From assembly GCF_001423295.1 (NCBI RefSeq), contig NZ_LMNG01000031.1, positions 386,431 to 450,430 on the forward strand: 64,000 nt of DNA. The letters are read 5' to 3'. The translations under genes and the position numbers were made by a program. The notes under the pieces were generated by a model. The model had not been told where the DNA came from, ran no database searches, and saw only the letters and a program-made list of their open reading frames with translations. Below, in pieces: positions 33,861 to 43,020 of this stretch (positions within the stretch are counted from its first letter, which is position 1; each line of letters opens with the position of its first letter). Source of the DNA: Methylobacterium sp. Leaf112. Its GTDB lineage: Bacteria; Pseudomonadota; Alphaproteobacteria; Rhizobiales; Beijerinckiaceae.

Positions 33861-34507
33861 GCATCCACACCACCGGCACGCCGGAGAACGTCGTCCTGGC
33901 GCAGAACGTCAACGGGCGCCTGCGCGCGGAGACGAAGATCATCGCCGCCCGCGCCTTCCTGTTTCGGTCGCTGGGCTTCGGCGCCTTCTGCGCGCTCGCC
34001 GGCATCGGTCTGGGCGCGGCCTCCTACGGCTACGCCACGATGAACCAGTTCGACACGGCGGCGGAAAAGATCGCCGCCGCCATGCAGGCGGCCCTCTCCG
34101 ACGTGACCCTGAAGACCAAAGGCGAGGTCACCCTCACCGACAACGTCCTCAAGCTCGAAGGCGGGATGCCGAAGCCCGCCGCCACACCGACCCCGACGAA
34201 GGCCCAGCTCGGCAACGACGCGGCCCCCGCCTCGAAGGCCATCGTGAACACCACCTTCACGGTGTTCAAGCAGGTGCCCTACATGGACGGCCAGATCGTC
34301 ACCGGCTGGAACTTCCGGGCCAACGAAGACCAGCCGTTCCAGCAATATTGCTACTTCTCCCGCCGCACCAACGAGGCCAAGGGTCAGGTCGAGATCAAGA
34401 TCGATCTCGCCATGGACGGCAAGACCCTGCCGCAGCCGCAGAAGTCCGACGTGAACCTCGGCATCCTGGCCTCGAACTGCGTGTGGCACGACGGAAAGAC
34501 GCTATGA
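33857..34507 (+). CDS. Single-pass membrane protein, partner of preceding gene
   Basis: 216 residues. A polar N-terminus with ETKIIAARAFLFRS, one membrane helix (~38-58, FGAFCALAGIGLGAASYGYA), then a periplasmic beta-rich domain (~110-210: NTTFTVFKQVPYMDGQIVTG, QPFQQYCYFSRRTNEAKGQ, ILASNCVWHDGKTL) with two cysteines that could form a disulfide. The type II orientation with a folded outer domain suggests a secretion or conjugation-like subunit, but no homologue comes to mind. Translational coupling ties it to the preceding gene. Confidence 0.7.
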   Translation: MSIHTTGTPENVVLAQNVNGRLRAETKIIAARAFLFRSLGFGAFCALAGIGLGAASYGYATMNQFDTAAEKIAAAMQAALSDVTLKTKGEVTLTDNVLKLEGGMPKPAATPTPTKAQLGNDAAPASKAIVNTTFTVFKQVPYMDGQIVTGWNFRANEDQPFQQYCYFSRRTNEAKGQVEIKIDLAMDGKTLPQPQKSDVNLGILASNCVWHDGKTL

Positions 34508-34513
34508 GCGCGA

Positions 34514-34960
34514 TCAGTCGGATTTGTGGGCGTCATTGGCGCGTATCGGATTGAGGAAGGGGAGGTCGGCGAAGTCCCGTTCGTTGTCTGTCACGACAAG
34601 GCAGGCATGGACCTCCGCGATGGCGGCGACGATCATGTCGAGGGCGCTGCGGGGCCGGCCTCGACGCCGGCCCTCGGCCATCAGGGCCGCCCAGGCGAGA
34701 GCGGCCGCCCCGTCGAACGGCAGGACCCGGCCGGCGAACAAGGCCAGCGGCCCCTCAGGCCCCGCGAACCACGCCTCCAACCCGTCGCGCCGGCGTCCGA
34801 CCGGCAGTTCGAGGATGCCGCGCCGGATCTCCGCGACGGTCAGGGCGCTGATGAAGAGGGACGTGTCGGGCCGTTCGGCCATCCAGGCGATCAAGGATGT
34901 GGACGGGACCGGCTTGACGAGGTTGCTGAGGATGTTGGTATCGAGGAGGTAGCGCGTCAC
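34514..34960 (-). CDS. VapC-type PIN-domain toxin
   Basis: 148 residues from GTG 34960. It has the PIN active-site acidic residues: Asp in YLLDTNILSNL (residue 7), Glu in LTVAEIRRGI, and Asp residues in SALDMIVAAIAEVHA and VVTDNERDFADL. PIN toxins are Mg-dependent ribonucleases. The start overlaps the stop of the upstream antitoxin gene (GTGA), the usual arrangement. It ends 6 nt from the convergent hypothetical gene. Confidence 0.88.
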   Translation of the reverse strand: MTRYLLDTNILSNLVKPVPSTSLIAWMAERPDTSLFISALTVAEIRRGILELPVGRRRDGLEAWFAGPEGPLALFAGRVLPFDGAAALAWAALMAEGRRRGRPRSALDMIVAAIAEVHACLVVTDNERDFADLPFLNPIRANDAHKSD

Positions 34961-35259
34961 AGGTCGATCCTGCGCCCTTCCTCGTCGGAGCGCGTCAAGT
35001 CGAGGTCGAGCCCAACGAGGGGCGAGCGCCGCAGGGCGGCCAGAATCCCACCCGTCTTCGGCGCCGGTTCGTCCAGGACCGCGGACAGCGTGGCGCGCAG
35101 CCGGACAGCGGCAGGACCATCCTCCGTGAGGCGACGGGCGAGGGAGCGGATCAGGGCACGGTCGGCCTCGCGACCCATCACCTCGAAGCGGGCGATGCCG
35201 CGCTGGGTCAGGCGAGCCCGGTAGGCGCCGAGCGCCCGCTTCTGGGACGTGTTGTCCAT
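34957..35259 (-). CDS. Antitoxin partner of PIN toxin
   Basis: 100 residues from ATG 35259. The central RLTQRGIARFEVMGREADRALIRSLARRL fits a ribbon-helix-helix DNA-binding element, and the C-terminal part (SPLVGLDLDLTRSDEEGRRIDL) would wrap the toxin. Located directly before and overlapping vapC. The class of antitoxin is inferred from position and pattern, not a clear family match. AT-rich palindromes upstream are the likely operator. Confidence 0.75.
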   Translation of the reverse strand: MDNTSQKRALGAYRARLTQRGIARFEVMGREADRALIRSLARRLTEDGPAAVRLRATLSAVLDEPAPKTGGILAALRRSPLVGLDLDLTRSDEEGRRIDL

Positions 35260-35274
35260 GGCCGGTCTCCACTC

Positions 35275-35292
35275 TATATCCAGATATATATC
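35275..35292. promoter_or_regulatory. AT-rich overlapping palindromes upstream of antitoxin
   Basis: TATATC-CA-GATATA (35275-35288) overlaps GATATATATC (35283-35292). Such AT-rich symmetry is striking in this GC-rich window and lies 16 nt before the antitoxin start, the expected site of autoregulation. It also faces the moxR start at 35375. Confidence 0.45.
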
Positions 35293-35374
35293 CGGCACGC
35301 CCGAGCGAGACAAGAAGCGGACCCGGCGCCGTTTTCGCCTCCCTCGACCCGCACCATCGCCACGGACCGATCCC

Positions 35375-36226
<852 letters not shown>

Positions 36227-36306
36227 AGGCGCTCGTCTCCGATCGCGTTCGGGATTAAGCTGCCTCCAGCGGACCTATGGCCGTCACCGAGTGGGCGTGC
36301 ATCGCA

Positions 36307-36606
36307 ATGGCCGAGGGCGAGCGCGTGACGGTCTCGTTTCCCGAACCCCTCGCGACCCAGATTCGTTCGGCCGTGCAGGCTGGCGAGTACGCGTCGATGA
36401 GCGACGCCGTGCAGGATGCCGTGCGCCTTTGGTCCGACCGGCGCGTTCGCGGCGAACGGGACGTCGCGGATTTGCGGCGGGCCTGGAATACCGGCAAGGC
36501 CGGTGGGACGCACGGCAAGCTGGACTTCGAGGATCTTCGCCGCGAGGCCCGCGACCGGCTCGCGGCCACGCACGCGCAAGGCTTCCGGACGTCCGATGCC
36601 GGTTGA
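36307..36606 (+). CDS. ParD-type antitoxin
   Basis: 99 residues from ATG 36307; an ATG at 36277 is an alternative. The N-terminus RVTVSFPEPLATQIRSAV with AGEYASMSDAVQDAVRLW is a ribbon-helix-helix domain as in ParD/CC2985 antitoxins. The C-terminus (TRDL-like polar helices with RREARDRLAATHAQG) would bind the toxin. It overlaps the toxin gene by 11 bases. Confidence 0.8.
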   Translation: MAEGERVTVSFPEPLATQIRSAVQAGEYASMSDAVQDAVRLWSDRRVRGERDVADLRRAWNTGKAGGTHGKLDFEDLRREARDRLAATHAQGFRTSDAG

Positions 36607-36943
36607 GGTCGTTTGGTCGATCCTCGTGCGGCAGGATCTGCTCGACCATTACCTCGCGATCGGCGCCGAGAACCGGCTGGCCGCCGAACGGATCTACGAC
36701 CGCATCGAACTCCGGTCCCTGCAGTTCATGGACCATCCGCGCATGGGGCCACGCCGACCGGACATTCACCCGTCGACGCGGGTTCTCGTGGAAGCGCCGT
36801 TTCTCGTCCTGTACGAGACCTCGCCCGACCGCGACGAGGGACCGGTCGTCACGGGGGAAATCGTCCGCGTCGTGACGGGCGGCGCGATCTCGAACGTCTG
36901 TTCTGAGGCAGCCCTTCCGAACACGCCTTCGCGACCCAGATAG
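36596..36943 (+). CDS. ParE/RelE-superfamily toxin
   Basis: 115 residues from ATG 36596. The fold pattern is ParE: VVWSILVRQDLLDHYLAIGA (helical hairpin), ERIYDRIELRSLQFMDHPRMG, then RVLVEAPFLVLYETSP and VRVVTGGAISN strands. ParE toxins poison gyrase, RelE toxins cut mRNA; the missing RelE catalytic basic set favours the ParE side. The C-terminal tail is longer than usual. It lies downstream of, and overlaps, its antitoxin. Confidence 0.8.
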   Translation: MPVEVVWSILVRQDLLDHYLAIGAENRLAAERIYDRIELRSLQFMDHPRMGPRRPDIHPSTRVLVEAPFLVLYETSPDRDEGPVVTGEIVRVVTGGAISNVCSEAALPNTPSRPR

Positions 36944-36985
36944 CGCCCATCGCCGCGTTCCATCCCCAGCAGCGGACCCGCTTCC

Positions 36986-37966
36986 ATGAAGATGAAGAAA
37001 CTCGGCCGCACCGGCCTCGACGTCTCGCCGCTCTGCCTCGGCTGCATGACCTACGGCATTCCCGAGCGCGGCCCCCACCCGTGGACCCTGAACGAGGAGG
37101 CGAGCCGGCCGCTCCTGCGCAAGGCCGTCGAGATGGGGATCAACTTCTTCGACACGGCGAACTACTATTCGGACGGGACCAGCGAGGAGATCGTCGGCCG
37201 GGCGCTGAAGGAATTCGCGCGCCGCGACGACCTCGTCATCGCGACGAAGTGCTATTACGGCCTCAGCGACCGTCCCAATGCCGGCGGCCTGTCGCGCAAG
37301 GCGATCTTCGCCGCCGTCGATGCCAGCCTGACGCGCCTCGGCACGGATTACGTCGACCTCCTGCAGATCCACCGCTGGGATTACGCCACGCCCATCGAGG
37401 TGACCCTGGAGGCGCTCCACGACGTGGTGAAGGCCGGGAAAGCCCGGTATATCGGCGCCTCGTCGATGTATGCGTGGCAGTTCGCCAAGGCCCTGTTCCT
37501 CGCCGACCGCCACGGCTGGACGCGGTTCTCGACCATGCAGAACCACTACAACCTCCTCCACCGCGAGGAGGAGCGCGAGATGCTGCCGCTCTGCGCCGAT
37601 CAGGACATCGCCGTGCTGCCGTGGAGCCCCCTCGCACGCGGGCGTCTCACCCGCGACTGGGACGTGTCGAGCGCCCGCCAGGAGACGGATCTGGTCGGCA
37701 AGCGCCTCTACGACGCGACGGAAGCCGCCGACCGCGCCGTGGTCGAAGCGGTGGCGGCCATCGCCGAGGCGCGCGGCGTTCCCCGGGCGCAGGTGGCGCT
37801 GGCCTGGGTCGCCCAGAAATCGCCCGTGACGGTCCCCATCGTCGGCGCCTCGAAGCCCGGGCACCTCGACGATGCCGCGGCGGCCCTCGACCTCGCGCTG
37901 ACGCCCGAGGAGATGGCGACCCTGGAGCGTCCCTACGTTCCGCACGCCGTGGTGGGCTTCAACTGA
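36986..37966 (+). CDS. Aldo/keto reductase
   Basis: 326 residues, full AKR (beta/alpha)8 barrel. The catalytic tetrad appears as Asp and Tyr in NFFDTANYYSDG, Lys in LVIATKCYYG and His in LLQIHRWDYATP. NADPH-binding residues lie in GASKPGHLDDAAAAL. The start shows the family signature KLGRTGLDVSPLCLGCMTYG. It is closest to the AKR group that includes YajO and IolS-like enzymes; substrate unknown. It lies 10 nt before sixA. Confidence 0.92.
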   Translation: MKMKKLGRTGLDVSPLCLGCMTYGIPERGPHPWTLNEEASRPLLRKAVEMGINFFDTANYYSDGTSEEIVGRALKEFARRDDLVIATKCYYGLSDRPNAGGLSRKAIFAAVDASLTRLGTDYVDLLQIHRWDYATPIEVTLEALHDVVKAGKARYIGASSMYAWQFAKALFLADRHGWTRFSTMQNHYNLLHREEEREMLPLCADQDIAVLPWSPLARGRLTRDWDVSSARQETDLVGKRLYDATEAADRAVVEAVAAIAEARGVPRAQVALAWVAQKSPVTVPIVGASKPGHLDDAAAALDLALTPEEMATLERPYVPHAVVGFN

Positions 37967-37976
37967 GAGATCGACG

Positions 37977-38501
37977 ATGCTCCGTGTCCTGCTCCTGCGC
38001 CATGCCAAGTCCGATCGCCCGGCCGGGGTGATCGACCTCGACCGGCCCCTCAACCCCCGCGGCCGGCGGAACGCGCCGCTCATGGCCGGCTATCTCGTGA
38101 CCGAGAACCTGCGGCCCGACCACGTGGCCGTCTCGCCGGCCCGTCGGACGCGGGAGACCTGGGAACCGGTGCAGGCCGCCCTGGGTGCCCCGGACGCGAC
38201 CATCGTGCCGGACATCTACGAGGCGCCCGACTCGGCCCTCTTGAAGGTTGTCCGCGCGACGCCCGATTCGGCACGCTGCCTCCTCGTGGTCGGCCACCAT
38301 CCCGGCCTGCAGGACGTGGCGCTTCGCCTCGTCGGGTCCGGCCCGGCCGCGGCGCGCGACCGCCTCGCCGAGGGGTTCCCCACCGGGGCACTGGCCGTCC
38401 TGGATTTCGACGTCGAGACCTGGGCCAAGGTCCGCGCCGGCGCAGGCCGATTGGAGCGCTTCGTGACGCCCCGCGATCTCGATGCCGACGAGGCGGCCTG
38501 A
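37977..38501 (+). CDS. sixA: SixA-type phosphohistidine phosphatase
   Basis: 174 residues of the histidine phosphatase superfamily: LLLRHAKSDRP (catalytic His9 in the RHA motif), NPRGRRNAPLMAGYL, VSPARRTRETWEPV, and the second His in VVGHHPGLQD. SixA removes phosphate from histidine of HPt or PTS-type proteins. It follows the aldo/keto reductase by 10 nt and may be co-transcribed. SixA-like proteins vary in target; no nearby kinase suggests one. Confidence 0.88.
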   Translation: MLRVLLLRHAKSDRPAGVIDLDRPLNPRGRRNAPLMAGYLVTENLRPDHVAVSPARRTRETWEPVQAALGAPDATIVPDIYEAPDSALLKVVRATPDSARCLLVVGHHPGLQDVALRLVGSGPAAARDRLAEGFPTGALAVLDFDVETWAKVRAGAGRLERFVTPRDLDADEAA

Positions 38502-38579
38502 ACCCGAGCCTCCACCTCTCATTGAACCGTTGCGGCACCGGGCCGTTTCCCCGATCCCCGGTCAAGCTTTTCGCGTGTC

Positions 38580-39839
38580 GTGCTCCTCGCATCCTTCCTG
38601 ATCCTGACAAGCTTGGCGTCGTCCATCGCGGGCGGCCTCGAAACCGTGCGTCTAGGTCTGTCCGGACCGGCGCGGGATCGGGCGGCCGTCGCGGCGAAGC
38701 CCGTGGAAGCGCCGCGCTTCGTGCCCGAGAGCCGTGCCGTCTCGAACTGGCGGATCGAGGCGGGCGAGGCACTTCGCCCGGTCTCCCTCGCCCTGGCGGC
38801 ACGCTGGTCCACGACGGAGCCGGCCTTCGTCGCCCGCTGCGTCAAGCTCAACAACTACTGGTGCATCAAGTCGGCGCGCTGGTCCGGGGAGATCGGCGCC
38901 GATGCCGAAGGCCATACGGGCTTCGCCACCGCCGCCGACGGCGCGGATGCGGCGGCCGGCCTGCTTCGACGCTATTACCGCGATCTCAACCGGCGCACGG
39001 CCCTTTCCATCGTCAGGCGCTGGGCTCCCGCGGAATGCCGGGGCACGCCTGCCGCAAGCCCGCGGGTGTCGGGTCCGGTGGCGCCGCGCGGCCTCGGCGG
39101 AACCCTTCGGGCGCGCTTCCTCGCCCGCAACACCCGGGCGGGGATGCCGCGCCGGGCGCTGGCATCACGCGGCGGCCCCCTCAGGGTCCAGCCGTGGTCG
39201 CCCCTGGCGCGGATGGGCGGACGGGTGCCGCCGGCACCGGATCGCAAGGCTCAGCCCGCGAGAGGACCGGCTCCGAAAGCCCAGGCTAACGGAGGCCGAA
39301 GCTCCAGGGTCCAGGGCTCCATCGCGGCCGGACCGGCCCCCACGCCGCGGCACGGGCTACTGGTCCGCCCCTCCGAACTCCTGGTGAAACAGTCCGTCCT
39401 GATTGCCAAGCCGTCGGTGCTCCTCGTCGAACCGAGTGCGGTCCTGGGCAACGCGACCCGTGCGGTGGAGACTGCGACAGCTCAGTTGCAGAAGCGGTTC
39501 GTCACGGAATCCGCCGCGCTCCCGCCCATTGCCGCGGGCCTCGGCGCCCTGCGCCCCCTCGATCTCACCGTGCCGGCACCCCTGTGCAGCAACGACGAGA
39601 CCCGCATCCGCAACTACGCCGCGCGCATCGCCGGCAGTGTCGGCCTGAAGGTCGAGGACGATCTCAAGCTGTTCGGGCCGGACGGGCGCCCGTTGCCCGC
39701 CCTGCGCGCGGTGATGCTCGCCATGTCGAACGTCGAGCTCGGCACCCTGCGGGCCGGCCCGGCCCTCGTGGACGCGGCCGTCGCCCGCCTGGATGCCGGA
39801 ACCCTGGCGGCCATCGGCCCGCCGGCCCCGACGCCGTGA
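38580..39839 (+). CDS. Secreted protein with lysozyme-like N-terminal segment
   Basis: 419 residues from GTG 38580, with an N-terminal signal or anchor (LLASFLILTSLASSIAGG). Residues ~75-155 (FVARCVKLNNYWCIKSARWSG, GHTGFATAADGADAAAGLLRRYY, IVRRWAPAEC) resemble the substrate-cleft layout of phage structural/transglycosylase-like domains; an inference only. Residues ~160-270 are basic and Pro/Ala-rich, and the C-terminal ~150 contain LCSNDETRIRNYAARIAGSVG. The gene may act on peptidoglycan. It precedes ycjX by 100 nt. Confidence 0.55.
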   Translation: MLLASFLILTSLASSIAGGLETVRLGLSGPARDRAAVAAKPVEAPRFVPESRAVSNWRIEAGEALRPVSLALAARWSTTEPAFVARCVKLNNYWCIKSARWSGEIGADAEGHTGFATAADGADAAAGLLRRYYRDLNRRTALSIVRRWAPAECRGTPAASPRVSGPVAPRGLGGTLRARFLARNTRAGMPRRALASRGGPLRVQPWSPLARMGGRVPPAPDRKAQPARGPAPKAQANGGRSSRVQGSIAAGPAPTPRHGLLVRPSELLVKQSVLIAKPSVLLVEPSAVLGNATRAVETATAQLQKRFVTESAALPPIAAGLGALRPLDLTVPAPLCSNDETRIRNYAARIAGSVGLKVEDDLKLFGPDGRPLPALRAVMLAMSNVELGTLRAGPALVDAAVARLDAGTLAAIGPPAPTP

Positions 39840-39939
39840 GCCGTGACCTTGCGGGCCGGGTGCCCCGGCGCCACTTCAGCCCTGCCGGATCTTCTGTTGG
39901 ACTTCCCGCTGTTTCTCCCCGCCCACCATCGAGTCGTTC

Positions 39940-41379
39940 ATGAACAGCTTTGCCGCGCGTGCGGGTTCCGCGGTCAAGGCCTTCGCCGAGGCGTCGAGCG
40001 ACCTCCTGATCCAGCCGACGCTCCGGCTCGGCGTCACCGGCCTCGCCCGCTCGGGCAAGACCGTGTTCACCACGGCCCTGATCCACCACCTCGTGGAGGC
40101 CCATGCCCTGCCGGCCTTCGCCCCGGCCCACGAGGGCCGCCTGCGTCGCGCCCGCCTTGTGCCCCAGCCCGACGACGACCTGCCGCGCTTTCCCTTCGAG
40201 GAGCACGTCACGGCCCTGACGCGGGACCGCCTGTGGCCGCGCTCCACCGACCGGATCAGCCAGTTCCGCCTCGCCATCGAGTACGAGCGCAAGGGCGGCT
40301 GGCGCTCGGGGCCGGGCACCCTGATGCTCGACGTCGTCGACTATCCCGGCGAATGGCTCCTCGACCTCGCTCTCATCGACCAGAGCTACACGGCGTGGTC
40401 CCGCGCCACCATCTCAGGCACCCGCCGCAGCGGTCGCGCCGCCATGGCCGCCCCCTGGCTCGACACCCTGAAGGGCCTCGACCCAAAGGCGCCGCTCGAC
40501 GAGATGGTGGCCGAGCGCGCCAGCACGGCGTTCAAGGCCTACCTCTCCGCCCTCAGGGCCGGGCCGGAATCCGTGGCGACCACGCCGCCGGGTCGGTTCC
40601 TCATGCCGGGGGACCTCGCCGGCTCGCCGGCCCTGACCTTCGCGCCGCTGGACGACCTCACGGATCCCCTCGATCCCGGCAGTCTCGCGGGGCTGATGGA
40701 GCGGCGCTTCGAGGCCTACAAGGCCAAGGTGGTCGAGCCGTTCTTCCGCAACCACTTCCAGCGGGTCGATCGGCAGATCGTGCTGGTCGACGTGCTCGCC
40801 GCCGTCGATGCCGGCCCGGCCGCCCTGGCGGAGCTCGAGGAGGCGCTGGATTCCGTGCTCCTCAGCTTCCGCATCGGCCGCAACACCATCCTGTCGCGGC
40901 TGTTCGCGCCGCGCGCCGAGCGCATCCTGTTCGCCGCGACGAAGGCGGACCATCTCCACCAGACCAGTCACGACCGCCTCGACGCGCTCCTGCGCCTCCT
41001 CGTGTCGCGGGCCATGCGCCGGACGGAGGCCGCGGGCGCCCGCGTCGGCACCGTGGCCCTCGCCTCCGTGCGCGCCACCCGCGAGACCACGATCCACGAC
41101 GGGCCGGAAGTGCTCCGCGCCGTCTCGGGCACGCCGGAGGCCGGTGAATCCGTCGGCGACGAGACCTTCGACGGCTTGAGCGAGGCGGCGATCTTCCCCG
41201 GCGAACTCCCCGAGCGACCCGAGGCGGTGCTGGAGGGCGCGGTGCCGCCCGGCTCCCTACGTTTCCCGCGCTTTCGCCCACCCCTGGTGAAGCCCGACGC
41301 CCTCGGACGCCCCGGTCACCTGCCGCAGATCCGCCTCGACCGGGCGATGCAATTTCTCCTCGGCGACAAGCTCTCTTGA
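39940..41379 (+). CDS. YcjX family P-loop GTPase-like protein (DUF463)
   Basis: 479 residues. The P-loop GVTGLARSGKTVFTTAL lies near residues 32-48, with VDYPGEWLLDLALID in the Walker B area and KADHLHQTSHDRLDALL as the NKxD-like region. It is a full-length YcjX protein, a stress-linked family widespread in proteobacteria and usually paired with YcjF. Function is not established. It lies 7 nt upstream of the ycjF-like gene. Confidence 0.9.
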   Translation: MNSFAARAGSAVKAFAEASSDLLIQPTLRLGVTGLARSGKTVFTTALIHHLVEAHALPAFAPAHEGRLRRARLVPQPDDDLPRFPFEEHVTALTRDRLWPRSTDRISQFRLAIEYERKGGWRSGPGTLMLDVVDYPGEWLLDLALIDQSYTAWSRATISGTRRSGRAAMAAPWLDTLKGLDPKAPLDEMVAERASTAFKAYLSALRAGPESVATTPPGRFLMPGDLAGSPALTFAPLDDLTDPLDPGSLAGLMERRFEAYKAKVVEPFFRNHFQRVDRQIVLVDVLAAVDAGPAALAELEEALDSVLLSFRIGRNTILSRLFAPRAERILFAATKADHLHQTSHDRLDALLRLLVSRAMRRTEAAGARVGTVALASVRATRETTIHDGPEVLRAVSGTPEAGESVGDETFDGLSEAAIFPGELPERPEAVLEGAVPPGSLRFPRFRPPLVKPDALGRPGHLPQIRLDRAMQFLLGDKLS

Positions 41380-41386
41380 GGCCCGC

Positions 41387-42445
41387 ATGACCTCCACGCC
41401 CCCGCCGAACCGCCCCCGCGCCTTCCGCATCCCCGCCGCTGAACCGGCCGGGGTGGCCGAGGGCTTCGTGCCGCCCTCGGCTTCGCCTGCCCAAGTCCGC
41501 ATCGTCGAGGAGCCGTTCGAGATCGTCGAGGCCGCCGACGGCACGCCGGTTCCGGTGGCGCCGAAATCCCGCGCACCGTGGCTGTCGATGCTGCTCGTGG
41601 CGCTGGGCGGCCTCGTGTCCCTCGGCGTCGGCCTCTCCGTCGAGCGCCTCATCGCCGACCTGTTCAGCGCCGCCCCGTGGCTCGGCGCCGTCGCGCTGGT
41701 TCTCCTCGGAGTCGCCGCCCTCGGCCTTCTGGGACTCGTCGTGCGCGAACTGTCCGGGATCTGGCGCGAGCGGCAGATCGAGCGTCTGCGGGCCAGAGCC
41801 GTCGAGGCGCTCGCCGCCCGCGACCACAGCGCGGCTCAGGCGGTGGTGCGGGATCTCAGCGCCCTCTATGCTGGACGGGCGGCCCTGGCGGCCGGCCGGA
41901 CCCGCCTCGACACCCTGAGCGACGCCATCCTCGACGTCGACGACCGCCTCGGGCTCGCCGAACACGAACTTTTGGCCCCCCTCGACCGGCAGGCCCGCCA
42001 GGCCATCGCGACGGCGGCGAAGCAGGTCTCGGGCGTCACGGCGCTCAGCCCCCGCGCCATCGTCGACGTGGCGTTCGTGATCTTCGCCGCCGTGCGGCTG
42101 CTGCGCCGGATCGCCACCATCTACGGCGGGCGCCCCGGCTTCCTCGGCTTCCTGCGGCTCGCTCGCTCGGCGCTGGCCCACCTCACCGTCACGGGCGGCA
42201 TGGCGGTGGGCGAGAGCATGATCCAGCAGGCCCTCGGGCTGGGGTTGGCGGCGAAGGTTTCGGCCAAGCTCGGGGAGGGTGTGCTCAACGGCCTGATGAC
42301 CGCCCGGTTCGGCCTCGCGGCCCTCGCGGTCTGCCGGCCCCTGCCGTTCGTACGCGAGGCGGCGCCGCGCCTGTCCGACGTGGCGGGCTCCCTGTTCAAG
42401 TCCGCCGAGGCGGCGGAGGAGGGCGGCGTCAGAGGGTCTTCATGA
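41387..42445 (+). CDS. YcjF/DUF697 family membrane protein
   Basis: 352 residues. Basic Pro-rich N-terminus (~1-60), two membrane helices at ~65-87 (LSMLLVALGGLVSLGVGLSV) and ~100-120 (LGAVALVLLGVAALGLLGLV), a helical middle, and the DUF697 region at ~215-320 (ITAL-type segment VTALSPRAIVDVAFVIFAAVR, then GMAVGESMIQQALGLGLAAK). It matches the TIGR01620 family partnered with YcjX. It overlaps the convergent hydrolase gene by 17 bases. Confidence 0.88.
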   Translation: MTSTPPPNRPRAFRIPAAEPAGVAEGFVPPSASPAQVRIVEEPFEIVEAADGTPVPVAPKSRAPWLSMLLVALGGLVSLGVGLSVERLIADLFSAAPWLGAVALVLLGVAALGLLGLVVRELSGIWRERQIERLRARAVEALAARDHSAAQAVVRDLSALYAGRAALAAGRTRLDTLSDAILDVDDRLGLAEHELLAPLDRQARQAIATAAKQVSGVTALSPRAIVDVAFVIFAAVRLLRRIATIYGGRPGFLGFLRLARSALAHLTVTGGMAVGESMIQQALGLGLAAKVSAKLGEGVLNGLMTARFGLAALAVCRPLPFVREAAPRLSDVAGSLFKSAEAAEEGGVRGSS

Positions 42446-42986
42446 ACCCGGCGAAGCGCATCAGGCCCTCCGGCCAGGGGCCGTGGCCCGAGGCCACGTT
42501 GATGTGGCCGGATTCGCCCGCATCCACCACGACGGCGCCCCACGCATAGGCGAAATCCTCGGCCCGCTCGTAGGTGCAGTAGGGATCGTTGCGGCTCGCC
42601 ACCACCAGGGACGGGAAGGGCAGGGGATCGCGCGGCACCGGCGCGAAGGCGGTGACGCTCGCCGGCAGGTTCGGCGTGGTCTCGACATCGGGAAACGCCA
42701 CCAGGATCGCGCCCCGCACCACGCCGGGCGGGAAGTCCGGGGCCGCCTGAACGGCCGCCACCACGCCGAGGCTGTGGGCGATGATGAGGACCGGGCGCGT
42801 CGCCTCCGCCACGGCGGCGACGATGCGGGCGCGCCAGGCCGGGGCGTCGGGATGGTGCCAATCGTCCTGCTCGACGATGCGGCCGGTGGACAGGCGCTCG
42901 GCCCAGCGGGCCTGCCAGTGGCCGTCTTCGGAGCCGGCATAGCCCGGCAGGATGAGGATGTCGCAATCGCCGATCTTCATGGGCAT
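42429..42986 (-). CDS. RBBP9/YdeN-type serine hydrolase
   Basis: 185 residues from ATG 42986; ATG 42980 is an alternative. The start LILPGYAGSEDGHWQARW is the family signature. The catalytic serine is in IIAHSLGVVAAVQ, aspartate in VVASRNDPYCTYE and histidine in GHINVASGHGPWPEG. These small alpha/beta hydrolases are intracellular; substrates are unknown. The gene is convergent with the ycjF-like gene (17-bp overlap) and lies upstream of no obvious partner. Confidence 0.88.
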   Translation of the reverse strand: MPMKIGDCDILILPGYAGSEDGHWQARWAERLSTGRIVEQDDWHHPDAPAWRARIVAAVAEATRPVLIIAHSLGVVAAVQAAPDFPPGVVRGAILVAFPDVETTPNLPASVTAFAPVPRDPLPFPSLVVASRNDPYCTYERAEDFAYAWGAVVVDAGESGHINVASGHGPWPEGLMRFAGFMKTL

Positions 42987-43020
42987 CGCGATACCGCGTC
43001 GGTCCAGACCCGTCGAGCCT

